Assembly (NCBI GenBank): GCA_046349435.1
Contig: JAXMCI010000018.1
Coordinates: 62,001 to 126,000, forward strand
From: JAXMCI01 sp046349435
GTDB taxonomy: Bacteria; Pseudomonadota; Alphaproteobacteria; Dongiales; Dongiaceae
Direction: 5' to 3'
DNA length: 64,000 nucleotides
Shown in pieces: positions 1 through 8,809 of this stretch. Numbering within the stretch: position 1 is the first letter of the stretch; each line of letters opens with the position of its first letter. Made by a program: the position numbers and the translations under genes. The notes under the pieces were generated by a model. It made no database searches. It worked only from the letters and a program-made list of their open reading frames with translations, and was not told the DNA's origin.

Positions 1-1
1 C

Positions 2-169
2 ATCGTCGCCACCTTCCACCATGCCGCCCTCGGGCTGCAGGTGGTGGTCGAGGACTACGTCCATCGCGAGGGCGTCAAGCTCGCCGTCCTCATCCTGCTG
101 CGGGCCGCCTGCTGGGGGCTCGCCGCGGCGGCGCTGGTCGCGCTGCTCTTCATCGCCTTCAGAGGCTGA
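2..169 (+). CDS. sdhD: Succinate dehydrogenase membrane anchor SdhD, 3' end only
   Basis: The last 55 codons of a small membrane protein run off the left edge of the window. The visible part contains a His-rich stretch (TFHHAALGLQVVVEDYVH) that matches the SdhD helix carrying the heme-b/quinone-site histidine and the conserved Asp-Tyr pair, followed by one hydrophobic helix to the stop. SdhD anchors SdhA and SdhB in the inner membrane and forms the ubiquinone site. The stop lies 5 bases before sdhA, consistent with an sdhCDAB operon whose first gene is outside the window. Confidence 0.85.
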   Translation: MVATFHHAALGLQVVVEDYVHREGVKLAVLILLRAACWGLAAAALVALLFIAFRG

Positions 170-174
170 TTCCC

Positions 175-2016
175 ATGGCCACCAGCAACGCCAGGGCCGG
201 CAACGGCGCGGCGGCGCCACGCCTCAGCGGGCAGGCCTATCCGGTCGTCGATCACGCCTACGACGTCGTCGTGGTCGGCGGCGGCGGGGCCGGGCTGCGC
301 GCCACCTTCGGCCTCGCGCAGAAGGGCCTGCGCACCGCCTGCATCAGCAAGGTGTTCCCGACCCGCAGCCATACCGTGGCGGCGCAGGGCGGCATCAGCG
401 CGGCGCTCGGCAACATGGGCGAGGACGACTGGCGCTGGCACATGTACGACACCATCAAGGGGTCGGACTGGCTCGGCGACCAGGACGCCATCGAGTACAT
501 GGTGCGCGAGGCGATCCCGGCGATCATCGAGCTCGAGCATTTCGGCGTGCCCTTCAGCCGCACGCCGGAGGGCAAGATCTACCAGCGGCCGTTCGGCGGC
601 ATGACGACGCGCTTCGGCGAGGGCATCGCGCAGCGCACCTGCGCGGCCGCCGACCGCACCGGCCACGCCATCCTGCACACCCTCTACCAGCAGGCGCTGC
701 GCCACGCCGCCGAGTTCTTCATCGAGTACTTCGTGCTCGACCTGCTGACCGACGAGAACGGCGCCTGTCACGGCGTCGTCGCCTGGAACCTCGAGGACGG
801 CACCATCCACCGCTTCCGCGCCCGCATGACGGTGCTGGCGACCGGCGGCTACGGCCGGGTCTACTTCTCCTGCACCTCGGCGCACACCTGCACCGGCGAC
901 GGCAACGCCATGGCGCTGCGCGCCGGCCTGCCGCTGCAGGACATGGAGTTCATCCAGTTCCACCCGACCGGCATCTATGGCGCCGGCTGCCTGATCACCG
1001 AGGGCGCCCGCGGCGAGGGCGGCTATCTCACCAACTCGGCCGGCGAGCGCTTCATGGAGCGCTATGCCCCCTCTGCCAAGGACCTCGCCTCGCGCGACGT
1101 GGTCAGCCGCGCCATGACCATCGAGATCCGCGAGGGCCGCGGCGTCGGGCCCGAGCACGACCACATCCACCTGCATCTCGAGCATCTCGAGCCGGCGCTG
1201 CTGCACCAGCGCCTGCCCGGCATCTCGGAGACCGCCCGGATCTTCGCCGGCGTCGACGTGACTCGCGAGCCGATCCCGGTGCTGCCGACCTGCCACTACA
1301 ACATGGGCGGGGTGCCGACCAACTATCACGGCGAGGTGGTGACGCTGCGGGACGGCGACCCGGACAGCGTCGTCCCCGGCCTGATGGCGATCGGCGAGGC
1401 GGCCTGCGTCTCGGTGCACGGCGCCAACCGGCTGGGCTCCAACTCGCTGCTCGACCTCGTGGTGTTCGGCCGCGCCGCCGCCAATCGCTGCGTCGAGCTG
1501 CTGCGCCCCGGCGAGGGCCTGCCGCCGCTCGCCGACGACGCGCTCGAGCCGGCGCTGAGCCGCCTCGACGCGGCGCGCCACGCCGCCGGCGGCACGCCGA
1601 CCGCGGCGCTGCGGCTGGCCATGCAGCGGGTGATGCAGTCGAACTGCGCGGTGTTCCGCACCGGCGATGTCCTGGCCGAGGGCGAGCGCCGGCTGGCCGA
1701 GGTCTGGCGCGGGCTCGACGACATCCGGGTCTCCGACCGCTCGATGATCTGGAACAGCGACCTGGTGGAGACGCTCGAGCTGCACAACCTGCTCTACCAG
1801 GCGGTGGTGTCGATGAGCTCGGCCGCCAACCGCACCGAGAGCCGCGGCGCGCACGCCCGCGAGGACCATCCCGACCGCGACGACGAGCGCTGGCTGAAGC
1901 ACAGCATCGCCTGGTGCGACGAGGCCGGGCGCACCCGCATCGACTACCGCCCCGTGCACCTCGAGCCGCTGAGCAACGAGGTGCAGCCCTTCCCGCCCAA
2001 GAAGCGGGTCTACTGA
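175..2016 (+). CDS. sdhA: Succinate dehydrogenase flavoprotein subunit
   Basis: SdhA (613 aa, normal length) oxidises succinate to fumarate on covalently bound FAD in complex II. Visible features are the dinucleotide-binding GGGGAG at residues 35-40, the FAD-linking His66 in SHTVAAQGG, the HTCTGDG motif near residue 237, HPTG at 263-266 and the catalytic Arg region SRDVVSR around residue 307. The C-terminus has the family's Arg/His-rich ending with ESRGAHARED. The start is an ATG directly after the sdhD stop, and the stop is one base from the sdhB start, so the genes are co-transcribed. Nothing is unusual. Confidence 0.98.
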   Translation: MATSNARAGNGAAAPRLSGQAYPVVDHAYDVVVVGGGGAGLRATFGLAQKGLRTACISKVFPTRSHTVAAQGGISAALGNMGEDDWRWHMYDTIKGSDWLGDQDAIEYMVREAIPAIIELEHFGVPFSRTPEGKIYQRPFGGMTTRFGEGIAQRTCAAADRTGHAILHTLYQQALRHAAEFFIEYFVLDLLTDENGACHGVVAWNLEDGTIHRFRARMTVLATGGYGRVYFSCTSAHTCTGDGNAMALRAGLPLQDMEFIQFHPTGIYGAGCLITEGARGEGGYLTNSAGERFMERYAPSAKDLASRDVVSRAMTIEIREGRGVGPEHDHIHLHLEHLEPALLHQRLPGISETARIFAGVDVTREPIPVLPTCHYNMGGVPTNYHGEVVTLRDGDPDSVVPGLMAIGEAACVSVHGANRLGSNSLLDLVVFGRAAANRCVELLRPGEGLPPLADDALEPALSRLDAARHAAGGTPTAALRLAMQRVMQSNCAVFRTGDVLAEGERRLAEVWRGLDDIRVSDRSMIWNSDLVETLELHNLLYQAVVSMSSAANRTESRGAHAREDHPDRDDERWLKHSIAWCDEAGRTRIDYRPVHLEPLSNEVQPFPPKKRVY

Positions 2017-2017
2017 G

Positions 2018-2791
2018 ATGGCCGAGTTCGTCCTGCCCGCCAATTCGCGCGTCCGCGAGGGCCGCAAGCACGCCACGCCGGGCGCCAGGCAGCCGCGCAC
2101 CTTCCGGATCTATCGCTGGGATCCGGACAGCGGCGAGAATCCGCGCCTCGACAGCTACGAGGTCGATCTCGCGACCTGCGGCCCGATGGTCCTCGACGCG
2201 CTGATCAAGATCAAGAACGAGATCGACCCGACGCTGACCTTCCGGCGCTCCTGCCGCGAGGGGGTGTGCGGCAGCTGCGCCATGAACATCGACGGCGTCA
2301 ACACGCTGGCCTGCACGCACTACATCGCGGAATCGAAGGGCGAGGTGCGCATCTACCCGCTGCCGCACCGGCCGGTGATCAAGGACCTCGTCCCCGACCT
2401 CTCCGGCATCTACAACCAGTATGCGCTGATCGAGCCATGGCTGAAGGCCGACAGCCCGGCGCCGGAGCGCGAGCGGCTGCAGTCGCCCGAGGAGCGCGCC
2501 CGGCTCGACGGGCTGTGGGAATGCATTCTGTGCTTCTGCTGCACCACCTCCTGCCCGAGCTACTGGTGGAGCGGCGACCGCTATCTCGGGCCGGCGGTGC
2601 TGCTGCAGGCCTATCGCTGGATCGCCGACAGCCGCGACGAGCGTACCGGCGAGCGGCTCGATCAGCTCGAGGATCCGTTCCGGCTCTATCGCTGCCACAC
2701 CATCATGAATTGCACCCGGACCTGCCCCAAGGGCCTCAACCCGGCCAAGGCGATCGGCGAGATCAAGAAGCTGCTGGTCGCCCGGCGCTGA
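2018..2791 (+). CDS. sdhB: Succinate dehydrogenase iron-sulfur subunit
   Basis: SdhB (257 aa) passes electrons from SdhA to the quinone site. The N-terminal ferredoxin domain has Cys79, Cys84, Cys87 and Cys99 for the [2Fe-2S] cluster (CREGVCGSC). The C-terminal domain has CILCFCCTTSC (169-179) and Cys226, Cys232 and Cys236 (CTRTCPKG) for the [4Fe-4S] and [3Fe-4S] clusters. The conserved SYWW at 181-184 contributes to the quinone pocket. It is the last gene of the sdh operon; about 100 bases separate it from the next gene, and no clear terminator was seen there. Confidence 0.98.
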   Translation: MAEFVLPANSRVREGRKHATPGARQPRTFRIYRWDPDSGENPRLDSYEVDLATCGPMVLDALIKIKNEIDPTLTFRRSCREGVCGSCAMNIDGVNTLACTHYIAESKGEVRIYPLPHRPVIKDLVPDLSGIYNQYALIEPWLKADSPAPERERLQSPEERARLDGLWECILCFCCTTSCPSYWWSGDRYLGPAVLLQAYRWIADSRDERTGERLDQLEDPFRLYRCHTIMNCTRTCPKGLNPAKAIGEIKKLLVARR

Positions 2792-2891
2792 AGGCGGCGG
2801 ATGCGGGCGCCGGCCATGGCGAGCGGCCACGCTTCGTGATATGAGTGGCGCGACCTCGTTACGTTTCGCGCTGCAGGCCGAGAGAGCCGCA

Positions 2892-4604
2892 ATGAACGCG
2901 CTTCGTCATACGCTGCTCGGCGCCGGCTTGGCGGCGCTGCTGGCCGGCCTGCCGGGCGCGTCCCCGGCCCGGGCCGCGGCGCTCGACGCCGACCACATCA
3001 GGCGCGAGGTGGTCGAGGCGCTCGAGCGCATTGGCGGCACCGGCCAGGACCGCGTGCTGCTGTGGCGCGCCGTCGAGGTCAAGCCGGAGGGCGACGCGCT
3101 GCGGATCGCGCTCGACGACCTGGCGCTGCGTCTCGACGAGGAGAATCCGGTGCCGCTGGGCACCGCCACCTTCCGCCTCGCCGGCCGCGAGGACGGAACC
3201 TACCAGCTCGACGATCTGCGGCTGCCGGATGAGCTCCGCCTGGGCACGCCCAAGGACCTCACCACCATCCGGATTCCCAAGCTCGAGCTCAGCGGCCGCT
3301 GGTCGCCCCGCCTGCAAACCTTTCTCGCGCTCCAGGGCGGCGTGCACGGGCTGACGGCGGTCGGCCGCGACGGGCTGGGCTCGCTCGGCGGGCTGACGGT
3401 CAGCATCTCCACCGCCGAGAAGGACGGCGCCATCGCCGGCGGCGACTTCGCCGTGGCCATCGACGGCCTGTCGGTGCAGGGCGAGGACAAGACCGGGCTG
3501 TCGCTGCGGACCTTCGCGGTCGGCGGGCGCTGGTCGCCCGAGCTGCCTTACCTGCTCGCGCTGGATGCCCGGGTGGAGGCGCTGAGCGCCGGCGATTCGA
3601 GCAGCCACGGCTCGCTCGATCGGCTGACCTACAAGCTCGACATGACGGACAAGGGCGGGGGTCGCTGGGACGAGACGATGGCGGTTGTCGTCGACGGCGC
3701 GAAGATCGTCGATCCCGGCAGCTTCAGCTTCTCGCTCGGCGAGCTCGGAATGAGCGGGCATGTCGAGGGCGTCGACTTCGCGGCCGCGGCGCGGATCGGG
3801 GTCGCTCTGGACGAGCTCGGCTCCCGCACGCCGGCAGCGGCGGACCTGGCCACGCTGATGAGCGACATCGGCCGCATGTTCCCCAGCAGCGGCGCGAACG
3901 AGTTTCGCATCGCCGACCTCGCCGCCTCCGACCAGACCGAGGGCTGGACGGTGGCGCTGGCGACCGCGCGACTCCGGGCCGAGATGGCCGGTTTCGATGG
4001 CGATGCCGCCCGCAGCCAGGGGGAGCTCGCCTATGGCGGGCTGGCGGTCGCCACCGGCAGCCATGACATGGACCAGGCCCTGTCGGTTCTGCTGCCGGGC
4101 CGCGTTGCGGTCTCGGTGAAGCTCGAGGACGTGCCGGCTCGCCGGCTGCTCGGCATCCTGGTCGATCAGGCGCGATCCGGGGCCGGCAGCGCCGGGCGGC
4201 AGCAGAGCGCCGATCCCGAGGCGCTGCTGACCGAGGCCGCGCCGCAGCTCCAGGCGGCGGTCCAGCAGGCCGGGTCGAAGCTGCGCATCTCACCCTCCGA
4301 GCTCGAGAGCCCGGCGGCGCGGCTGACGCTCGACGGTCATGGCGAGGCGGCCGCGGCGTCGCCGCTGGGCGGCGTCGCCGCGCTCACCATCGAGATCGCC
4401 GGCCTCGACCGCATCATCGTCGCCGGCAAGGCGCTGCTCGGCCCGGACGAGGCCGACGGCGCCAAGGCGTTCGACCTGCTGCGCCTGGCCAGCGTCCGCA
4501 AGAAGGCGGCCGACGGCACGCTGGTCGACCGCTACGTCCTCGTCCTCTCGCCCGAGGGCGAGATCACCGTCAACGACAAGCCGATCGACTCGCTGCTGCA
4601 ATAG
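2892..4604 (+). CDS. Exported protein of unknown function, first of a tandem paralogous pair
   Basis: The family is not recognised. I chose the ATG at 2892 rather than an in-frame ATG at 2841 because it directly begins a signal peptide (about 28 residues, cut near ARAAALDA) and follows a GAGAG ribosome-binding site. The mature part (about 540 aa) is soluble-looking, alternates beta-strand-like segments, and has no membrane helix. It aligns end to end with the next protein: both begin ALDADxI, share IGGTG, VKPEGDALRxAxDDL, VPLGT and SDxTEGW, and end GEhxVNDKPIDSLhQ (h hydrophobic). A periplasmic or outer-membrane role is inferred only from the signal peptide. It sits between sdhB and zapE, where alphaproteobacteria do not usually carry such genes. 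Confidence 0.8.
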   Translation: MNALRHTLLGAGLAALLAGLPGASPARAAALDADHIRREVVEALERIGGTGQDRVLLWRAVEVKPEGDALRIALDDLALRLDEENPVPLGTATFRLAGREDGTYQLDDLRLPDELRLGTPKDLTTIRIPKLELSGRWSPRLQTFLALQGGVHGLTAVGRDGLGSLGGLTVSISTAEKDGAIAGGDFAVAIDGLSVQGEDKTGLSLRTFAVGGRWSPELPYLLALDARVEALSAGDSSSHGSLDRLTYKLDMTDKGGGRWDETMAVVVDGAKIVDPGSFSFSLGELGMSGHVEGVDFAAAARIGVALDELGSRTPAAADLATLMSDIGRMFPSSGANEFRIADLAASDQTEGWTVALATARLRAEMAGFDGDAARSQGELAYGGLAVATGSHDMDQALSVLLPGRVAVSVKLEDVPARRLLGILVDQARSGAGSAGRQQSADPEALLTEAAPQLQAAVQQAGSKLRISPSELESPAARLTLDGHGEAAAASPLGGVAALTIEIAGLDRIIVAGKALLGPDEADGAKAFDLLRLASVRKKAADGTLVDRYVLVLSPEGEITVNDKPIDSLLQ

Positions 4605-4658
4605 CCGGGTCGCCCATCCTCCCACACCACCGCCAGCAAGCCACAGGAGCCTCCCCGC

Positions 4659-6209
4659 ATGATCCCGCTTCGCACCAAGCTGCGCACGGCCAGCCTCGCG
4701 CTCGTCATGGCCGGCCTGCCCTGGATGGCCCACGCCGCGGCGCTCGACGCCGACCAGATCAAGCGCGACCTGGCGGCATATCTCGACCAGATCGGCGGCA
4801 CCGGCAAGGACCGGACGCTGGTCTATCGCGAGGTCGAGACGAAGCCGGAAGGGGACGCTCTGCGCGTCGCGATCGACGACCTCGCCGTCCAGGCGGAGGC
4901 GTCGGGTCCGGTGCCGCTCGGCACCGTCACCTTCCGCCTGAAGGGCCGCGACGACGGCAACTACGACATCGACGACGTGACCCTGCCGGCCGAGCTCAAG
5001 CTCGGCGAGAAGGACGACGTCGTCACCTTCAAGCTGCCCAGCGTGGCGGTGACCGGCCTGTGGTCGCCCAAGCTGCAGACGCTGCTCGGCCTCGACGCCA
5101 GCGTGAAGGACATCAGCATCGCCGACAAGAAGAGCGTCGGCTCGATCGCCGGGATCGCCGCCAAGCTGGTCACTACCGACAAGGGCAACGGCCACTATGA
5201 CGAGGCCGGCAGCTTCGTCCTGTCCGGCCTCAAGATGTCCGACACCGAGAAGCACAGCGTCTCGCTCGGCGAGATCGCCGTCGAGAGCAGCGCCCAGAAC
5301 GTCGATGTCGCGGCCATGGCGCAGCAGCAGGAGAAGCTGAAGGCGCTGCAGAAGGAGGGCAAGGCCGCCTCCGAGGCCGACCTCATGGCGATGCTGGGCG
5401 GCATGTTCGCGCTGCTGCCGAACGGCAAGGGCACCCTGAAGGTGACCGACCTCGCGGCCTCCGACGGCACCGAGGGCTGGTCCTTCGCCCTGCCGACGGC
5501 GAGCTTCGGCGGCGCCCTCACCGGGCTCGACCAGGACAAGGGCGGCATCGCCCTCGAGCTCGCCTATGCCGGGCTGACCTACAGCACCGGCGACCAGCAG
5601 GCCGACGAGATGACCGGCGCGCTGGCGCCGCGGCGCCTCAGCCTCGCGCTCGGGCTCGAGGAATTGCCCTCCAAGCAGCTGATGGCGCTGCTCGGCACCT
5701 ACCTGCAGGCCAACGCCGCGGCCGCGGCCGCGGGCGGCAAGTCGACCGACGCCTCCTCGGGCGACGCGTCCTCGGGCGATGCGGCCTCGGGCGACGCGGC
5801 GGGCGCGCCGCCGATGGATCCCTCGATGATGGCGATGATGCTGCTGCCGCAGCTCCAGGGCGCGCTGGTCCAGGCCGGCTCCAAGTTCCGCATCTCGCCC
5901 TCGGAGATCGAGAGCCAGGCGGCGACGATCAAGCTCGAGGGGCTGGCGCAGGCGACGGGGCAATCCGCCATGGGCGCGGTGGCGACGCTGAAGCTGGAGA
6001 TCACCGGCCTCGACAAGATCATCGCGCTGGCCAAGCAGATGGCCGGTCCTGCGGGCGGCGACGAGCTCAAGGCGCTCGACGTGCTGCGCCTGGTCAGCGA
6101 GCGCAGCAAGGCGGCCGACGGCACGCCGGTCGACCGCTACACCTTCAGCCTCACGCCGGAGGGCGAGATGAAGGTCAACGACAAGCCGATCGACTCGCTG
6201 TTCCAGTAG
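4659..6209 (+). CDS. Exported protein of unknown function, second of a tandem paralogous pair
   Basis: A 516-aa paralogue of the upstream protein, 54 bases after it and with an AGGAG site before the ATG. A signal peptide of about 25 residues ends near AHAAALDA. The N-terminal third (about residues 26-170) and the last 100 residues are the parts best conserved with the neighbour. The central part differs: it has a Lys/Gln-rich segment near 222-240 and a low-complexity Ala/Ser/Gly/Asp linker (about 365-387) made by a 15-bp tandem repeat. No catalytic motif was recognised. Retention of both copies suggests diverged roles or a complex of the two. The function is unknown. Confidence 0.8.
   Translation: MIPLRTKLRTASLALVMAGLPWMAHAAALDADQIKRDLAAYLDQIGGTGKDRTLVYREVETKPEGDALRVAIDDLAVQAEASGPVPLGTVTFRLKGRDDGNYDIDDVTLPAELKLGEKDDVVTFKLPSVAVTGLWSPKLQTLLGLDASVKDISIADKKSVGSIAGIAAKLVTTDKGNGHYDEAGSFVLSGLKMSDTEKHSVSLGEIAVESSAQNVDVAAMAQQQEKLKALQKEGKAASEADLMAMLGGMFALLPNGKGTLKVTDLAASDGTEGWSFALPTASFGGALTGLDQDKGGIALELAYAGLTYSTGDQQADEMTGALAPRRLSLALGLEELPSKQLMALLGTYLQANAAAAAAGGKSTDASSGDASSGDAASGDAAGAPPMDPSMMAMMLLPQLQGALVQAGSKFRISPSEIESQAATIKLEGLAQATGQSAMGAVATLKLEITGLDKIIALAKQMAGPAGGDELKALDVLRLVSERSKAADGTPVDRYTFSLTPEGEMKVNDKPIDSLFQ
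5751..5795 (+). repeat. 15-bp tandem repeat, three copies, in frame
   Basis: Three consecutive 15-bp units (5751-5765, 5766-5780, 5781-5795) differ at only a few positions and encode the peptide unit ASSGD/ASSGD/AASGD inside the second exported paralogue. The upstream paralogue lacks the repeat, so it arose after the duplication. Because the unit length is a multiple of three, copy-number change would keep the reading frame. Confidence 0.85.
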
Positions 6210-6230
6210 CCCCGCGGCACCACCTCCATC

Positions 6231-7418
6231 GTGCCGAGTGCCGACGGGCCGGCGCCCGTCAGCGGGGCTGGATTCGGCGATCGGGATGGCGGCGAGGCGG
6301 GCGGTCCGCTCGCCGCCTATCGCCGCCGCCGCGCGGCGGGCGAGCTCGCCGCCGATCCGGCCCAGGCGATCGCCGTCGAGAAGCTGCAGAGCCTGCACAA
6401 CGCGCTGCGTCGCTACCGCCCGGCGACGGAGCGCAGCTGGCTCGGCCGGCTGGGGCTCGGCCAGCTCGGCCTGGGCCGCCCGCGTCCTGCCGCGCCGCTC
6501 GGGCTCTACCTCTATGGCAGCGTCGGCCGCGGCAAGTCGATGCTCATGGACCTGTTCTTCGCCGGCGCGCCGGTCGAGGCGAAGCGCCGCGTCCACTTCA
6601 ACGCCTTCATGCTCGAGGTGCACGAGGCGCTGCATCGCCGCCGCCAGGCGGGCGAGGACGGCGATCCCATCCCGCCGCTGGCCGCCGAGCTGGCGCGCCG
6701 CGCCTGGCTGCTCTGCTTCGACGAGTTCCAGGTCACCAACATCGCCGACGCGATGCTGCTCGGCCGGCTCTTCGCAGCCCTCTTCGAGCTCGGCGTCGTC
6801 GTCGTCGCGACCTCCAACACGGCGCCCGACGACCTCTATGCCGGCGGCCTGCAGCGCGAGCTCTTCCTGCCTTTCATCGCGCTGATCAAGGAGCGGCTCG
6901 ACCTGCTCGAGCTCGACGGCGAGACCGACTATCGCCGGGCCCGGCTGCAGGGCATGCGCGTCTATCACGCGCCGCTCGGTCCGGCCGCCGGGCGCGCGCT
7001 CGACGAGGCCTTCGCGCGCCTCACCGACGACGCGCCGGGCGCGCCCGACACGCTCACGGTGCAGGGCCGCACGCTGCGCATCGCGCGCGCCGCGCGCGGC
7101 GTCGCCTGCTTCGCGTTCGATGCGCTGTGCCGCGTGCCGCTCGGCGCCGCCGACTACCTCGCGATCGCCGCGCACTATCCCTGCGTGATCCTCGCCGGCG
7201 TGCCGCGTCTCAAGCCCGACGAGCGCGACGCGGCGCGGCGTTTCATGCTGCTGATCGATGCGCTCTACGAGCATCGCACGCAGCTCATCTGTTCTGCCGA
7301 CGGCGCCCCGGACGAGCTCTACCCGGCCGGCGACGCCGCAGCGGAATTCCGTCGTACGGCCTCGCGTCTCCTGGAGATGCAGTCGGCGGCGTATCTCGCC
7401 CGACCACATCTCGCGTGA
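6231..7418 (+). CDS. zapE: Cell division ATPase ZapE (AFG1-like)
   Basis: An AFG1/ZapE family P-loop ATPase of 395 aa. Walker A is GSVGRGKS at 96-103, Walker B is LLCFDE at 160-165, and the sensor-like VVVATSN follows near 190. The family interacts with FtsZ in bacteria and with mitochondrial membrane protein quality control in eukaryotes. The start is a GTG 22 bases after the previous stop; no in-frame ATG lies closer to the conserved region. The position directly before mdh is the usual alphaproteobacterial arrangement. Confidence 0.93.
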   Translation: MPSADGPAPVSGAGFGDRDGGEAGGPLAAYRRRRAAGELAADPAQAIAVEKLQSLHNALRRYRPATERSWLGRLGLGQLGLGRPRPAAPLGLYLYGSVGRGKSMLMDLFFAGAPVEAKRRVHFNAFMLEVHEALHRRRQAGEDGDPIPPLAAELARRAWLLCFDEFQVTNIADAMLLGRLFAALFELGVVVVATSNTAPDDLYAGGLQRELFLPFIALIKERLDLLELDGETDYRRARLQGMRVYHAPLGPAAGRALDEAFARLTDDAPGAPDTLTVQGRTLRIARAARGVACFAFDALCRVPLGAADYLAIAAHYPCVILAGVPRLKPDERDAARRFMLLIDALYEHRTQLICSADGAPDELYPAGDAAAEFRRTASRLLEMQSAAYLARPHLA

Positions 7419-7433
7419 ATGTCAAGCGTGATG

Positions 7434-7515
7434 TTGAGTTCTACTTGCTCTTGGGGTGAAATGGGAGTAGGACACAACAGCTAGTATTGACATCCGCGGG
7501 CGGTTGGGGCTTGCC
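7434..7515 (+). promoter_or_regulatory. Possible promoter region upstream of mdh
   Basis: The 120 bases between zapE and mdh are distinctly AT-richer than their surroundings. Two weak sigma70-like pairs can be drawn: TTGAGT (7434-7439) with TGAAAT (7457-7462), spacer 17; and a perfect -35 TTGACA (7487-7492) with a poor -10 CTTGCC (7510-7515), spacer 17. Neither is convincing alone. The base composition is the main reason to place a promoter here. Confidence 0.3.
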
Positions 7516-7538
7516 ACCACGGATGGAGAAGGAAGGAC

Positions 7539-8504
7539 ATGGCGCGCAGGAAGATCGCTCTCGTCGGCTCGGGCAACATCGGCGGCACGCTCGCGCTGCT
7601 CGTCGGATTGAAGCAGCTCGGCGACATCGTGCTGTTCGATGTCGTCGACGGCGTGCCGCAGGGCAAGGCGCTCGACATCGTGCAGTCCTCGGCGATCGAG
7701 GGCTTCGATGCGGCGCTCGCCGGCAGCAACGACTATGCGGCGATCGCCGGCGCCGACGTGGTGATCGTCACCGCCGGCGTCGCGCGCAAGCCCGGCATGA
7801 GCCGCGACGACCTGCTCGGCATCAACACCAAGGTGATCACCGCGGTGGGCGAGGCGATCCGCCAGCACTGCCCCGGCGCCTTCGTGATCTGCATCACCAA
7901 CCCGCTCGACGCGATGGTCTGGGTGCTGCGCGAGGCGAGCGGGCTGCCGCACCACAAGGTGGTCGGCATGGCCGGCGTGCTCGACAGCGCGCGCTTCCGC
8001 TTCTTCCTCGCCGACGAGTTCAAGGTCTCGGTCGAGGACGTCACCGCCTTCGTGCTCGGCGGCCACGGCGACACCATGGTGCCGCTGGTGCGCTACTCGA
8101 CCGTGGCGGGCATCCCGCTGCCCGACCTGGTGAAGAAGGGCTGGACGACGCAGGCCCGGCTGGACGCGATCGTGCAGCGCACGCGCGACGGCGGCGCCGA
8201 GATCGTCGGGCTGCTGAAGACCGGTTCTGCGTTCTATGCCCCGGCGGCCGCCGCGGTGCAGATGGCCGAGGCCTATCTGCTCGACAAGCGCCGCGTGCTG
8301 CCCTGCGCCGCTCATCTGGACGGCCAGTACGGGGTCAAGGGTCTCTATGTCGGCGTGCCGGTCGTAATCGGCGCCGGCGGCGTGGAGAGGGTGGTCGAGA
8401 TCGATCTCGAAGGGACCGAGAAGGCCCAGTTCGACAAATCGGTCTCGGCCGTTCGGGGCCTCATCGAAGAGGTGAGGAAGCTTCAGAGAGGAGACAAGGC
8501 ATGA
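7539..8504 (+). CDS. mdh: Malate dehydrogenase (LDH-like type)
   Basis: NAD-dependent malate dehydrogenase, 321 aa, interconverting malate and oxaloacetate. The Rossmann motif GSGNIGG (10-16) is followed by Asp34, which favours NAD. Arg83 in the mobile loop (VARKPGMSR) marks malate rather than lactate specificity, with Arg89, Asn121 and Arg152 also in place. The catalytic His is His176 in GGHGD. The ribosome-binding site GAAGGA precedes the ATG. The stop overlaps the next start as ATGA, so the small downstream gene is probably translationally coupled. Confidence 0.97.
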   Translation: MARRKIALVGSGNIGGTLALLVGLKQLGDIVLFDVVDGVPQGKALDIVQSSAIEGFDAALAGSNDYAAIAGADVVIVTAGVARKPGMSRDDLLGINTKVITAVGEAIRQHCPGAFVICITNPLDAMVWVLREASGLPHHKVVGMAGVLDSARFRFFLADEFKVSVEDVTAFVLGGHGDTMVPLVRYSTVAGIPLPDLVKKGWTTQARLDAIVQRTRDGGAEIVGLLKTGSAFYAPAAAAVQMAEAYLLDKRRVLPCAAHLDGQYGVKGLYVGVPVVIGAGGVERVVEIDLEGTEKAQFDKSVSAVRGLIEEVRKLQRGDKA

Positions 8505-8650
8505 AGCAAGCTAAGAAGGGCACCGCCAAGCTGGCGGCCAAGGCCGCGCCGAAGAAGGCCGCCGCGAAGAAGGCGACCGCGAAGAAGGCGGCGGCGAAGC
8601 CCGCGGCGAAGAAGGCGGCTGCCAAGAAGACCACGGCGAAGAAGAAGTAG
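8501..8650 (+). CDS. Small Lys/Ala-rich histone H1-like protein
   Basis: A 49-aa protein made almost only of Lys and Ala, with AAKK/AKKA-type repeats. It resembles the C-terminal tails of bacterial histone H1-like proteins and AlgP-type DNA-binding tails. A sensible inference is nucleic-acid binding by a disordered, highly basic chain. It begins with an ATG whose last two bases are part of the mdh stop (ATGA), and a strong AGAGGAG site lies just upstream inside mdh. The 3-base pattern of the repeat would expand easily. I do not know a named family that consists of this tail alone next to mdh. Confidence 0.7.
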   Translation: MKQAKKGTAKLAAKAAPKKAAAKKATAKKAAAKPAAKKAAAKKTTAKKK

Positions 8651-8718
8651 GGCGACCAGCCCGCTTCGACCCGCTCGGCGGCGGCCATCGGCTGCCCTGG
8701 CCTGATACGGGGGTATGC

Positions 8719-8746
8719 TTGCGCGACCCCTCAAAGTTGCTAGAGT
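8719..8746 (+). promoter_or_regulatory. Candidate promoter for sucCDAB-lpd
   Basis: TTGCGC (8719-8724) and TAGAGT (8741-8746) are separated by 16 bases, about 63 bases before the sucC ATG. This is a fair match to the relaxed -35/-10 pattern common in alphaproteobacteria. It lies in the only sizeable gap (159 bases) before the suc genes. Confidence 0.4.
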
Positions 8747-8809
8747 ACGCGCCTCCTTGAGCCAGGGGCGCGGCCGGCGGCCGCCGCCAACGGGTGCATC
8801 AGCGGGTCG

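Noticed and set aside
4290..7409. A 1039-codon open frame on the minus strand opposite the second exported protein and zapE
   Set aside because: It is antisense to well-supported genes and shows no domain. It is another GC shadow.
7487..7492. Perfect TTGACA upstream of mdh taken alone as a strong promoter
   Set aside because: The -10 position at normal spacing (CTTGCC) is poor, so the match may be chance. It is kept only as part of a low-confidence promoter region.
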